Source: Flavobacteriaceae bacterium
GTDB lineage: Bacteria > Bacteroidota > Bacteroidia > Flavobacteriales > Flavobacteriaceae
Assembly: GCA_016649715.1 (NCBI GenBank)
Contig: JAENXC010000001.1
Span: forward strand, 238,557 to 302,556
Direction of reading: 5' to 3'
DNA: 64,000 nt
The notes beneath the pieces were generated by a model. It saw nothing but the letters and a program-made list of their open reading frames with translations, did no database searches and was not told the origin of the DNA. Shown one piece after another: positions 48,624-57,201 of the stretch (the stretch's first letter is position 1; each line of letters opens with the position of its first letter). Both the position numbers and the translations under genes were made by a program.

Positions 48624-49173
48624 TCTCATTTTCCTTTTCTTTTCAAGCCTTTTCATCCTTGCCTCCTGTGAAGATGATGTTTTGGTAAAACCTTCGGCCA
48701 TGCTTCGTTTGGACTATCCAAAACCCAAATACCACACGGTGGAAACGGGTTGTGCCTACAACTTTTCTATGAATGAAAACGCAGTGATGATTCAGAAAAA
48801 GCGTTGCGGCACGGATATTTATTATCCAAATATGAAAGCTACTTTATATTTGACGTATCAAAATATTCGGAACAATAATTTAGATTCCTTACTTCAAGAT
48901 GCCCAAAAATTGGCGTATGACCACACCATTAAAGCAAACAGCATTCCCGAGCAACCTTTTATAAATCCAGATAAAAAAGTGTACGGCATGTTTTATATGA
49001 TTAACGGCAATGCCGCCACCCAAGCTGAGTTTTACGTAACCGATAGCATTCACCATTTCTTGAACGGCGCTTTATATTTTGACGCCAAGCCAAACTTCGA
49101 TTCCATCTATCCCGCCGTGATTTATCTTCGGGAAGACATCCGAAAATTGATGGAAACAATTACTTGGGAATAG
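48610..49173 (+). CDS. gldD: Gliding motility lipoprotein GldD
   Basis: 187-aa lipoprotein needed for T9SS function and gliding. Lipobox LASC with Cys20. The mature part opens with EDDVLVKPSAMLRLDYPKPKYHTVETGCAYNF, characteristic of GldD. Start is TTG 48610 inside the end of gldE (14-bp overlap); it gives exactly the lipoprotein signal, and no in-frame ATG fits. Confidence 0.93.
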   Translation: MKINSLIFLFFSSLFILASCEDDVLVKPSAMLRLDYPKPKYHTVETGCAYNFSMNENAVMIQKKRCGTDIYYPNMKATLYLTYQNIRNNNLDSLLQDAQKLAYDHTIKANSIPEQPFINPDKKVYGMFYMINGNAATQAEFYVTDSIHHFLNGALYFDAKPNFDSIYPAVIYLREDIRKLMETITWE

Positions 49174-49264
49174 CACTCTACTAAGGCTACCTCAAAAAAG
49201 TTAACAAACCCTTTGCAAAAGGTTCAGCAAGTTTTTGTAACTTTTGACTGTAAAACAAACAGCT

Positions 49265-49723
49265 ATGGTCAAAGTATATTCACGTTACGGTATTTGGATT
49301 GCGCTAATCCTGATTGCTTATTTTCTACTTTTAAAATTGATAGGACTGCATCAATACCCCACATTGAGCGCAGTAAACGGGCTGATTTTTGGGTTAGGCA
49401 TCTATTTGGCTCTCAAAAAATACAAAAGCCGAAAAAATAATTTCAAATATGAAAAAGGATTTGAGGTCGGGCTTCTTTCCGGTGGAATTGCCTCCATCAT
49501 ATTTACAGTTTTTATGGCCATCTATATGTACCAAATAGACACTGAATTCGCAGCAGGTATCATGAAAAGATGGAATCTTGATTATGACCTTGGAACTTTT
49601 ATGCTGCTTTTTACTATTCTAATCATGGGTTTCGCCACTACTTTGATTTTGACTCTCGCCTTTATGCAACTTCTCAAAAATTCATGGAACACCCAGGATG
49701 GAAACAGGAACACCATGAAATAA
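49265..49723 (+). CDS. DUF4199-type four-TM membrane protein
   Basis: 152 aa from ATG 49265 (MVKVYSRYGIWIALILIAYF); an upstream start at 49244 adds seven residues. Four TM helices, pattern LIGLHQYPTLSAVNGLIFGLGIYLALKKYK and YEKGFEVGLLSGGIASIIFTVFMAIYMY, as in Bacteroidota DUF4199 proteins. Function unknown. Single gene. Confidence 0.8.
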   Translation: MVKVYSRYGIWIALILIAYFLLLKLIGLHQYPTLSAVNGLIFGLGIYLALKKYKSRKNNFKYEKGFEVGLLSGGIASIIFTVFMAIYMYQIDTEFAAGIMKRWNLDYDLGTFMLLFTILIMGFATTLILTLAFMQLLKNSWNTQDGNRNTMK

Positions 49724-49839
49724 AAGTTCCAAATCTCAAATTCCAAATTCCAAACCTGCTTTTTGGCTGTTAGGTTCCAAAAAAAATTGAAACTGAATCG
49801 TTTGGCCGATTGGTTCTGAAAAGATTAAATAAAAAACAC

Positions 49840-49870
49840 TTTGCCGTTTCCATTTTAAAAATTATATTTG
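49840..49870 (+). promoter_or_regulatory. Promoter of rplU-rpmA
   Basis: TTTG (49840-49843), 19 bp, TATATTTG (49863-49870): exact -33 and -7 elements. The predicted start of transcription is at about 49876, exactly where the structured leader begins. Confidence 0.75.
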
Positions 49871-49873
49871 CAG

Positions 49874-49928
49874 CCCCCTACGCAAACCGTGTTTGCTTCG
49901 GAGGCTAAGGCCCCCGCAAACGTTAGGG
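49874..49928 (+). promoter_or_regulatory. Structured 5' leader of rplU-rpmA, candidate ribosomal-protein autoregulatory element
   Basis: Closing helix CCCTACG (49876-49882) with CGTTAGGG (49921-49928), hairpin GCAAAC-CGT-GTTTGC (49882-49896), and hairpin CGGAGGC-TAAG-GCCCCCG (49899-49916, one mismatch). GTTTGC can alternatively pair with the downstream GCAAAC (49916-49921), so two exclusive folds exist. Position between promoter and a ribosomal-protein operon suggests feedback control, by analogy with known r-protein leaders. Confidence 0.55.
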
Positions 49929-49964
49929 AAATTTAAGTTTAACTAATTTTATAAACGATTCGCT

Positions 49965-50783
49965 ATGTACGCAATTGTAGAGATAGCAGGGCAGCAAGTA
50001 AAAGTTGCGAAAGACCAAAAGGTTTTTGTTAATCGTTTGCCAGTTGAAGAAGGAAAAAAAGTGTCTTTTGACAATGTACTTCTTATTGGTGACGGAGACA
50101 ATATTACCATTGGCGCCCCCGCTATAGACGGAGCTCAAATAGGAGCCAAAGTCGTAAAACACCTAAAAGGTGACAAGGTTATTGTATTCAAAAAGAAAAG
50201 AAGAAAAGGTTTCCGTAAGAAAAACGGTCACCGTCAGTATCTTTCTGAAATAATAATCGAGAGCATTGTAGCTTCAGGAGCTACACCTGCCAAAAAAGAG
50301 GAAGCTAAAGCAAAACCTGAAAAGCCTAAAAAAGAAACCAAGCCAGCCGCTACAAAAGTAGAACCTAAAAAGGACACTGCATCAGCCGCCACTAAAGCTA
50401 AGGTTGACAAAGTAAAAGCCGTAGCCAAACCTGAAACCAAAAAAACAACTTCTACTAAAAAAGAGGTTGAGGTTAGCGAAAACTTGGTAACACGTGCAGA
50501 ACACCGTGCAGACGAAGCCCACATCGAAATAAACATCGATAAAGTGCTTCACAGCATTGGCACTGCATTAAAAACTGACGCGGACGATCTTAAATTGATC
50601 AACGGAATTGGTCCAGTTTACGAAGAAAAATTGAACGAACTTGGTATTTATACCTTCGAGCAAATAAGTAAACTTAAGGCTGCAGACCGCGACGCTCTTT
50701 CAGCGATTGACGGTATTACCCGTGAAAAGATTGAAGCTGACGAATGGGTAAAGCAGGCTAAGGAATTGTTGAAAAACAAATAA
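49965..50783 (+). CDS. rplU: 50S ribosomal protein L21 with C-terminal extension
   Basis: Residues 1-103 are ordinary bL21 (MYAIVEIAGQQVKVAKDQKV ... FKKKRRKGFRKKNGHRQ). Then comes a Lys/Ala/Pro/Thr-rich disordered linker (about 105-170) and a C-terminal helical domain (about 195-272) with a helix-hairpin-helix-like motif LKLINGIGPVYEEKLNELGI and a second half-repeat LSAIDGITREKI. Total 272 aa against about 103 in E. coli. The added domain may bind rRNA or DNA. Followed by rpmA, as in nearly all bacteria. Confidence 0.95.
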   Translation: MYAIVEIAGQQVKVAKDQKVFVNRLPVEEGKKVSFDNVLLIGDGDNITIGAPAIDGAQIGAKVVKHLKGDKVIVFKKKRRKGFRKKNGHRQYLSEIIIESIVASGATPAKKEEAKAKPEKPKKETKPAATKVEPKKDTASAATKAKVDKVKAVAKPETKKTTSTKKEVEVSENLVTRAEHRADEAHIEINIDKVLHSIGTALKTDADDLKLINGIGPVYEEKLNELGIYTFEQISKLKAADRDALSAIDGITREKIEADEWVKQAKELLKNK

Positions 50784-50814
50784 ACCGAAATCATTAATTA
50801 AAAAATTATAAACC

Positions 50815-51078
50815 ATGGCTCACAAAAAAGGAGTTGGTAGTTCCAAAAACGGTCGCGAATCAGAATCAAAACGTCTTGGCGTTAAGATTTTCGGAGGGCA
50901 GGCTGCTATTGCTGGAAATATCATTGTAAGACAAAGAGGAAATACGCACCACCCAGGTGAAAACGTATATGGTGGAAAAGACCATACCTTGCATGCGCAA
51001 GTTGATGGCCTAGTAAAATTCACCAAAAAGAAAGATAACAAGAGCTACGTTTCCATCGTTCCAAACGCGGAGGCATAG
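50815..51078 (+). CDS. rpmA: 50S ribosomal protein L27
   Basis: 87 aa, normal bL27: [21 protein letters not shown] terminus reaching the peptidyl-transferase centre, [23 protein letters not shown] core. No Firmicutes-type N-terminal cleavage extension. Second gene of the rplU-rpmA operon; terminator follows. Confidence 0.98.
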   Translation: MAHKKGVGSSKNGRESESKRLGVKIFGGQAAIAGNIIVRQRGNTHHPGENVYGGKDHTLHAQVDGLVKFTKKKDNKSYVSIVPNAEA

Positions 51079-51103
51079 TATAAAATCATCTTGTTAAAAT
51101 ATC

Positions 51104-51135
51104 AAAAACCTTCGCAGTAATGTGGAGGTTTTTTT
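51104..51135 (+). terminator. Terminator of rplU-rpmA
   Basis: AAAACCTTC / GGAGGTTTT stem followed by T residues, about 25 bp after the rpmA stop. Confidence 0.75.
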
Positions 51136-51138
51136 GTT

Positions 51139-51804
51139 TTAGCGCACAAGCTGTTTTGAAAATTCAGAAAAGGAAATAGGATCATTTAAAAGTATCCATT
51201 TCTCATCCTCAGGATAGTGTGAATAGATAAAATCTGAAGGCCTTGTTAGAAACCAAAAATCATCTGGCCTATTGCCACTACCGTTGCTTATGGCCCAGGT
51301 AATGTCCAGAAGTTGCCATTTGCCATTGAGTTTTATGGCGTTCCATGTATGGTCTGGTTTTTTACTTTTTCGTGCTCTTCCTGTGTAATCTTTAGTATAT
51401 CCATGGACCACTTCCGCAGAAATACCTACATCTTCACATAAATTTTTAAAGAGGAAAGCAAACCCACCACAAAGTGCCATTTTTCGTTCCAAAACCTTTT
51501 TTATCACATTTTCTTCGGAAATGTAAAATTCCTTTTGAAGTTTTACATTCCTGCGCAATTCATTGTCATATGAAATATTGGCAGCAATCCATTTATAGAT
51601 AGCCGTTGCCTTTTCGGTATCAGTAACTGCATTTTTCGTAATCTTAAAAGCAAGTGTTTTGGTGGAAAAAGAAGCGTTGTTTTCCTTCGGAAGTGATTTT
51701 TTATAAGTTCTGTTATTGTCTATCACAGCACCAATCTGCCCATAGGTATTGAAGCCGAAACCCATAAGTAAAATTGAAAGAAAGAAAATTGGTCTTTTCA
51801 GCAT
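51139..51804 (-). CDS. Transglutaminase-like superfamily protein, secreted
   Basis: 221 aa. Signal peptide about 1-22 (ending YGQ). Papain-like transglutaminase core with the triad Cys112 (MALCGGFAFLFKNLC), His152 (DHTWNAIKL) and Asp167 (LLDITW), all present. The preceding region KATAIYKWIAANISYD is typical of the family. Probably a periplasmic peptidase or amidase rather than a true cross-linking enzyme. Single gene. Confidence 0.85.
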   Translation of the reverse strand: MLKRPIFFLSILLMGFGFNTYGQIGAVIDNNRTYKKSLPKENNASFSTKTLAFKITKNAVTDTEKATAIYKWIAANISYDNELRRNVKLQKEFYISEENVIKKVLERKMALCGGFAFLFKNLCEDVGISAEVVHGYTKDYTGRARKSKKPDHTWNAIKLNGKWQLLDITWAISNGSGNRPDDFWFLTRPSDFIYSHYPEDEKWILLNDPISFSEFSKQLVR

Positions 51805-51871
51805 ATCGAATTTGTTATTATGCTGTAAACGAAATAATAGGGATTATATTGAAAAATGTTGCCGTTATAAA

Positions 51872-52852
51872 TTACTTGAGCAGCTCTTTTAAATCTACTT
51901 CTGACACATTTAGCAAGCCAACTTTGGGAAGGCGTTTGGTAAGCTCCCTCCAGTTGCTATCTTTTTTATAGATGTTTTGAAGCATTTCCGCAGCGCGTTC
52001 TATTTGTTTATCGTTTGCCAAAGTAATTGCCGTCCAATATTGCATTTCTAAGTTTTCGGGAAACATTTTCATGGCGGCATTGTATTCGTCCATTGCGCTT
52101 TTCATTTCGTTTTTTTCAACATATAAATCGCCTTGATTCATATGCTCGTAGGCCCGAAATACTTTTAAAAGTCTGTCAATTTCAGGAATTGGATTTTCAG
52201 CGTCATCTACCCTTAAATCAATCAGCTTATCATTCCAAGGTTCCTTAGAAGCTTCTGCAGCAAAGACCAACAATGCGGCAGATTGTTTTCCGCGAATGTC
52301 GCCGCCCGCTTGTTGTGCGGCTTGCAACACTGCAACCATTTTTTCGGCCAAAGGCATTTCGCCGTGCTCTTTCCAAGCCTTTTCCATAGCTGGAACTACT
52401 TTGTTGTTCAACATCATATTTGCTTGCACCGAAAAGTTTTCGCCATTGGCGTGACCTGCGTAATCTATACAACTTTTGCCCGTGTGTGTTGCAACCCTAC
52501 CTTGTTTGTCCAAAATGGCGACTTGCCGAAAATCGCGTCCTTCGTCATCGCTCAACAAAATGTCCATCGTTTCTTGGGGAGATTTTCCCTGCTTCAATAA
52601 ATCTAAGCCACGAATCCCAAAGGATTTATTGGTAAAGGATTGTGTAGCTACAACGCCCACACCAGCTTCGCCCCAAGAAACTGCTGTGCCCACACTAAAC
52701 CAATGACTTTGCACTGCTACTGCCATTTCACCGGTTTTGGCATCGCGGGCAACAATGGAAAAAGTATGTGCTAAAGGATCGTTAGGTTTCAAAGTTTGTG
52801 AATTCATTTGAAAAATTGTGGCAATTGCAAGTAATGAAAGAATAGTCTTCAT
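51872..52852 (-). CDS. DUF1028 domain protein (Ntn-hydrolase-like), secreted
   Basis: 326 aa. Signal peptide about 1-18 (FQMNSQ). DUF1028 domain (about 25-225): THSIVARD-like opening seen as HTFSIVARDAKTGEMAVAVQSHWFSVGTAVSWGEAGVGVVATQ, with GLDLLKQGKSPQETMDILLSDDEGRDFRQVAILD. The C-terminal ~100 residues look like TPR-type helices (DEYNAAMKMFPENLEMQYWTAITLAN). Ntn-type amidohydrolase activity is inferred from the fold only; substrate unknown. Confidence 0.88.
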   Translation of the reverse strand: MKTILSLLAIATIFQMNSQTLKPNDPLAHTFSIVARDAKTGEMAVAVQSHWFSVGTAVSWGEAGVGVVATQSFTNKSFGIRGLDLLKQGKSPQETMDILLSDDEGRDFRQVAILDKQGRVATHTGKSCIDYAGHANGENFSVQANMMLNNKVVPAMEKAWKEHGEMPLAEKMVAVLQAAQQAGGDIRGKQSAALLVFAAEASKEPWNDKLIDLRVDDAENPIPEIDRLLKVFRAYEHMNQGDLYVEKNEMKSAMDEYNAAMKMFPENLEMQYWTAITLANDKQIERAAEMLQNIYKKDSNWRELTKRLPKVGLLNVSEVDLKELLK

Positions 52853-52928
52853 AGAATTAGGTTTTATATCTCTAAAGATAAATGATTTAGCCTTTTTAAA
52901 ATCACAATCTAGAAAATTTCAGAAGTCA

Positions 52929-52957
52929 CAAAAAAACCCCACAAGATGCGAGGTTTA
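52929..52957 (-). terminator. Terminator of the sdh operon
   Basis: On the minus strand AAACCTC / GGGGTTT stem (one G-U pair) followed by TTTTTG, about 100 bp after the sdhB stop. Confidence 0.7.
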
Positions 52958-53054
52958 AAACAGACTTTCCAGAAATATTCAAAGTACAATTTCCCAGATT
53001 GAATGAGAAAGCGAAAAACCTCAACTTCTATATATGTAAAGGCCTAGGGCTCTG

Positions 53055-53831
53055 TTATCCTTTTTTAGACCACACATTGGAGAGTGGCCCTTCCAAGCTC
53101 GCGCTCATAAATTCACGATTCATGCGCGCAATGCTCACAAGTGTTATGCCTTTTGGACATTCAATTTCGCAGGCTCCAGTGTTGGTGCAATTTCCAAAAC
53201 CTTCTAAATCCATTTGTTTTACCATATTCAGCGCACGCTCCGTAGCTTCAATCCTTCCTTGAGGCAACAGCGCAAATTGGCTAATCTTGGCAGAAGTGAA
53301 CAACATAGCACTAGCGTTCTTACAGGCCGCCACGCAGGCGCCACATCCGATGCAGGCAGCTGCATTGAATGATTCATCGGCATCGTGTTTGTTTACGGGA
53401 ATAGAGTTGGCATCAATTGTATTTCCAGAAGTGTTCACGGAAATATAACCTCCAGCTTGCTGAATTCTATCAAACGCACTTCTGTCCACCACCAAATCCT
53501 TAATTACAGGAAATGCTTTTGCACGGAATGGTTCAATAACAATAGTATCGCCATCGTTGAACATTCGCATATGCAACTGGCAAGTTGTAACCAATCTATC
53601 AGGTCCGTGAGGCTCGCCATTGATTTGCAATGAGCAACTTCCGCAGATTCCTTCACGACAGTCGTGATCAAAAACCACGGGCTCTTCGCCTTTGTTTATT
53701 AAACCTTCATTGAGAACGTCAAGCATTTCTAAGAATGACATATCGCCTTCTATTCCGTCAATAGGATAGGTTTTTAGTTCTCCTTTAGCTTTGTTATTTT
53801 TCTGTCTCCAGATTTTGAGTGTTAACTTCAT
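53055..53831 (-). CDS. sdhB: Succinate dehydrogenase/fumarate reductase iron-sulfur subunit
   Basis: 258 aa. [2Fe-2S] ferredoxin domain [27 protein letters not shown], then the [4Fe-4S]/[3Fe-4S] domain with [11 protein letters not shown] and [15 protein letters not shown]. Passes electrons from the flavoprotein to menaquinone via the cytochrome b subunit. Third sdh gene on the minus strand (sdhC-sdhA-sdhB), separated from sdhA by 584 bp that hold a four-helix-bundle gene. Confidence 0.96.
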   Translation of the reverse strand: MKLTLKIWRQKNNKAKGELKTYPIDGIEGDMSFLEMLDVLNEGLINKGEEPVVFDHDCREGICGSCSLQINGEPHGPDRLVTTCQLHMRMFNDGDTIVIEPFRAKAFPVIKDLVVDRSAFDRIQQAGGYISVNTSGNTIDANSIPVNKHDADESFNAAACIGCGACVAACKNASAMLFTSAKISQFALLPQGRIEATERALNMVKQMDLEGFGNCTNTGACEIECPKGITLVSIARMNREFMSASLEGPLSNVWSKKG

Positions 53832-53841
53832 GTTGTTAAAA

Positions 53842-53866
53842 GTTAATTGTTATTTGTTAATTGTGG
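53842..53866 (-). repeat. Left inverted repeat flanking the inserted four-helix-bundle gene
   Basis: On the minus strand CCACAATTAACAAATAAC followed by AATTAAC, ending 10 bp before the sdhB start. Its first 18 bases occur in inverted orientation at 54383-54400. Confidence 0.65.
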
Positions 53867-53924
53867 CTTGCCTTTCAAATTTGATAGATGCATTTTATTT
53901 ATTGACTTTTTTGCCACTATATTA

Positions 53925-54302
53925 TTATTTATTATCTCTCGCTTTCTTTAAGTAATTGATATATCCGTTTAATACGGCGAGACAATCGTTTATTTGCTTT
54001 TTATATTTCTGATATTCTTCTTCAGTAATATAACCTTCATCTAGGGAGGTTATAAATTGATCTAATAATTCATATAAAGAACCTCGGGAGGTTCTGCAAT
54101 ATTGAATATTTTCTTTATGATGAAATCTTCCATAACCTTCGGAAATATTGTGAGTTACTGATCGGGAAGCTCTTCTCATTTGAGAAACCAATTCATAATT
54201 TTCAAAATCTGGAAACCTAATGATTAATTGTTTGACATCATTTCTTAATTGTCTTCCCATTTTCCAACAATTCAAATCTTCAAAGCTCTTAATCTCTCCC
54301 AT
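53925..54302 (-). CDS. Four-helix-bundle protein (23S rRNA intervening-sequence / Avd-like family)
   Basis: 125 aa. Typical FHB family pattern: FEDLNCWKMGRQLRNDVKQL, then LVSQMRRASRSVTHNISEGYGR (the conserved RRAS-x-S-x-x-x-NI-x-EG motif), and SLYELLDQFITSLDEGYI. These proteins form pentameric bundles; relatives are encoded in 23S rRNA intervening sequences and as Avd accessory proteins of diversity-generating retroelements. No reverse transcriptase or variable repeat is nearby. The gene sits between sdhA and sdhB and is bracketed by inverted 18-bp repeats. Confidence 0.9.
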   Translation of the reverse strand: MGEIKSFEDLNCWKMGRQLRNDVKQLIIRFPDFENYELVSQMRRASRSVTHNISEGYGRFHHKENIQYCRTSRGSLYELLDQFITSLDEGYITEEEYQKYKKQINDCLAVLNGYINYLKKARDNK

Positions 54303-54382
54303 TTTTAGTGTTAATAGATCAAAGGTAATTGTTGATTGTCTCTAATTATTTTTTGAGACGTCATTTGTAAAAAGTCACAAAC

Positions 54383-54414
54383 CCACAATTAACAAATAAC
54401 GCTTAACAATTAAC
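54383..54414 (+). repeat. Right inverted repeat flanking the inserted four-helix-bundle gene
   Basis: CCACAATTAACAAATAAC, then GCTT and AACAATTAAC, ending one base from the sdhA stop. Inverted relative to the copy at 53842. Confidence 0.65.
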
Positions 54415-54415
54415 A

Positions 54416-56419
54416 CTATTTATAACTACGCGCCTTAACTTCAATATTTTCGTAATCCAACTCTTCTTTGTGAAGCACTTCATTCCCTGGGTCTCCAGTG
54501 TATTCCCATGCGGCGACGTACATAAAGTTTTCGTCGTCGCGGAGGGCTTCACCTTCGTCAGTTTGGTATTCTTCACGGAAATGGCCACCTGCAGATTCAT
54601 TTCTGTGGAGTGCATCTTTTGCGAACAATTCGCCCAATTCCAAGAAATCTGCAACGCGGGTGGCTTTTTCAAGCTCGGCGTTCATTTCGTTCATTTCTCC
54701 AGGAACTTTTACGTCTCTCCAGAATTCTTCGCGAAGTGCTTTAATGTCAACCATTGCTGACTTTAAATCTTCGGCGTTTCTTGCCATTCCACACTTGTTC
54801 CACATTATTTGGCCCAATTTTTTATGGAAATGATCTACGGAATGTGTTCCTTTATTGTTTATCAATTTCTCCAAAAGTTCACGAATCTTGTTTTCGGCTT
54901 CGTCAAACTCCTTGGTGTCCGTTGGTATTTCTCCAGTTTTAATATCTTTTGAAAGATAATCGCCAATGGTGTATGGCAGCACAAAGTAACCATCCGCCAA
55001 ACCTTGCATCAGTGCCGAAGCACCCAAACGGTTTGCACCGTGATCGCTAAAATTGGCTTCACCAAGCACATAACAACCTGTTATGGTGGACTGCAAATTG
55101 TAATCTACCCAAATGCCGCCCATAGTGTAATGCACCGCGGGATAGATCATCATTGGGGTTTCGTACGGGTTTTGGTCAACAATCTTCTCGTACATCTGGA
55201 AGAGGTTTCCGTATTTCTCTTCAATTACTTGCTTTCCAAGTTTTGTAACTTCTTCTTTGGAAGGATTGTGGTTTCCGTGGATGCCTGCGCGTTCCTTTCC
55301 GAAGCGTTCAATTGCCGAAGCAAAATCCAGAAAAACGGCCTGTCCAGTTTTGTTAACGCCAAAACCAGCGTCGCAACGTTCTTTTGCGGCACGCGATGCA
55401 ACATCACGAGGAACAAGGTTTCCGAAGGAAGGATATCTTCTTTCCAAATAATAATCACGCTCTTCAGCTGAAAGATCGTTCGGTTTTTTCTTGCCGCTGC
55501 GGATGGCTTCGGCATCTTCTTTTTTCTTTGGAACCCAGATACGTCCGTCATTCCGAAGCGATTCAGACATCAAAGTCAATTTACTTTGATGGTCGCCAGA
55601 AACAGGAATACAGGTTGGGTGAATTTGTGTATAACAAGGATTTGCAAAATAAGCCCCTCTTTTATGAATTTTCCAAGAAGCGGTAACGTTGCTTCCCATT
55701 GCGTTTGTGGAAAGATAGAAAACGTTTCCGTAACCTCCCGAAGCAATAACCACGGCGTGTGCGGAATGTCTTTCTATTTCACCTGAAACCAAATCGCGGG
55801 CAATGATTCCTCTTGCTTTGCCATCAACGATTACCAAATCGAGCATTTCATGACGGTTGTAGGGAGTTATTTTTCCGCGGTTTATTTGGCGGTTCATTGC
55901 GGCATAAGCACCTAAAAGTAGTTGTTGCCCTGTTTGTCCTTTCGCATAGAAAGTACGGGAAACCAAAACGCCACCAAAAGAACGGTTGTCTAACATTCCG
56001 CCATATTCGCGGGCAAAGGGAACTCCTTGTGCCACACATTGGTCAATGATATTTGCTGAAACCTCAGCCAGACGCCAAGTGTTGGACTCTCGCGAACGGT
56101 AATCGCCTCCTTTCACGGTATCGTAAAATAATCTATAGATGGAATCGCCATCGCCTTGATAGTTCTTGGCTGCGTTGATACCTCCTTGTGCGGCAATGGA
56201 GTGTGCACGGCGCGGAGAATCTTGATAGCAAAATGTTTTTACATTATAGCCCAATTCTGCAAGGGTTGCGGCGGCACTACCACCGGCCAATCCAGTACCT
56301 ATAACTATTACGTCTATATTCCGCTTGTTGGCAGGGTTTACCAAATGGATATCGTTTTTATGTTTTGTCCACTTATCGGCTATGGGTCCTTTTGGGATTT
56401 TGGAATCTAATTTCGACAT
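54416..56419 (-). CDS. sdhA: Succinate dehydrogenase/fumarate reductase flavoprotein subunit
   Basis: 667 aa. FAD-binding [20 protein letters not shown], covalent-FAD region [17 protein letters not shown] (His), and substrate region with the typical HPTCIPVSG and [14 protein letters not shown]. Oxidises succinate to fumarate in the TCA cycle. The fusion with an extended C terminus is normal in the B-type enzymes of Bacteroidota. 11 bp after sdhC. Confidence 0.97.
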   Translation of the reverse strand: MSKLDSKIPKGPIADKWTKHKNDIHLVNPANKRNIDVIVIGTGLAGGSAAATLAELGYNVKTFCYQDSPRRAHSIAAQGGINAAKNYQGDGDSIYRLFYDTVKGGDYRSRESNTWRLAEVSANIIDQCVAQGVPFAREYGGMLDNRSFGGVLVSRTFYAKGQTGQQLLLGAYAAMNRQINRGKITPYNRHEMLDLVIVDGKARGIIARDLVSGEIERHSAHAVVIASGGYGNVFYLSTNAMGSNVTASWKIHKRGAYFANPCYTQIHPTCIPVSGDHQSKLTLMSESLRNDGRIWVPKKKEDAEAIRSGKKKPNDLSAEERDYYLERRYPSFGNLVPRDVASRAAKERCDAGFGVNKTGQAVFLDFASAIERFGKERAGIHGNHNPSKEEVTKLGKQVIEEKYGNLFQMYEKIVDQNPYETPMMIYPAVHYTMGGIWVDYNLQSTITGCYVLGEANFSDHGANRLGASALMQGLADGYFVLPYTIGDYLSKDIKTGEIPTDTKEFDEAENKIRELLEKLINNKGTHSVDHFHKKLGQIMWNKCGMARNAEDLKSAMVDIKALREEFWRDVKVPGEMNEMNAELEKATRVADFLELGELFAKDALHRNESAGGHFREEYQTDEGEALRDDENFMYVAAWEYTGDPGNEVLHKEELDYENIEVKARSYK

Positions 56420-56430
56420 TGCATTTTGTT

Positions 56431-57093
56431 TTAGTGGATTTGATTAAAGTGAAGGTAAAGGGCGATGAAAATAAAGCCTAACGGAATAAAAATTGCGTAA
56501 AACTTGGTAAATCCTCTCAACCCCTTTGAGTATTTATTGTTCCAACCCAAACTTTGGAAAGACGATGAAAAGCCGTGCCAAAGGTGAAGCGCCAACAGTA
56601 TAAAAGCTAAGCAGTAAAGCCCTATACGTACCGGACTTTCGAATTTATGAACCAGTTCAGTATAGTAGTGTGTTGGATCGTCAGGCACTACATTGATGTA
56701 CTTATTGGTAATTTCCGGCACCCAAAAATCGTAAAAGTGAAGTCCTAAGAAGGCTAAAATAACAGCCCCACTGATAAGCATATTTTGCGATGCCCACGTG
56801 GAATTCGTATTCCACTTAAATGATTTGTATTTAATCTTACGGGAATTTCTGTTACGGATTTCCAATACAAATCCCATAACAAAGTGAAATACCACTCCAA
56901 AAATCAATATGGGTTGAAGGATAAACTGTACAACACCATTAGTCCCCATAAACTCAGACCAACTATTGAAAGTGTCCGGGTCTATGACCGAGGTTATGTT
57001 GATGGTAAAATGTTGTGCCAAGAAAAAGACAAGAAACAAGCCGGAAAGTGCCATAGCTACTTTTCGGGCAATTGAAGAGGATAGTATTGCCAT
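56431..57093 (-). CDS. sdhC: Succinate dehydrogenase cytochrome b subunit (b558 type)
   Basis: 220 aa, five TM helices, the single di-haem membrane anchor of B-type complex II. Haem-ligand His candidates lie in [29 protein letters not shown] and [12 protein letters not shown]. First gene of the operon, with a strong promoter upstream. Confidence 0.94.
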   Translation of the reverse strand: MAILSSSIARKVAMALSGLFLVFFLAQHFTINITSVIDPDTFNSWSEFMGTNGVVQFILQPILIFGVVFHFVMGFVLEIRNRNSRKIKYKSFKWNTNSTWASQNMLISGAVILAFLGLHFYDFWVPEITNKYINVVPDDPTHYYTELVHKFESPVRIGLYCLAFILLALHLWHGFSSSFQSLGWNNKYSKGLRGFTKFYAIFIPLGFIFIALYLHFNQIH

Positions 57094-57120
57094 TATGGTT
57101 TTATTTCAAGAATAGTTACA

Positions 57121-57152
57121 CAAAAATACATTTCAAACGGCTTGTTGCCAAA
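57121..57152 (-). promoter_or_regulatory. Promoter of sdhC-sdhA-sdhB
   Basis: On the minus strand TTTG (57152-57149), 20 bp, TATTTTTG (57128-57121): exact -33 and -7 elements. The start codon is 28 bp downstream. Confidence 0.7.
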
Positions 57153-57201
57153 CATTCTTAATTGTTTAAAACCTATTTAGAATGGGTTTAAATACATTGC
57201 G

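Noticed and set aside
49724..49765. Run of CAAATTCCAAATTCC repeats after the DUF4199 gene
   Set aside because: Short low-complexity spacer without structure; similar runs are common in A/T-rich spacers.
53925..54302. Diversity-generating retroelement suggested by the Avd-like four-helix-bundle gene
   Set aside because: No reverse transcriptase, template repeat or variable repeat within the window.
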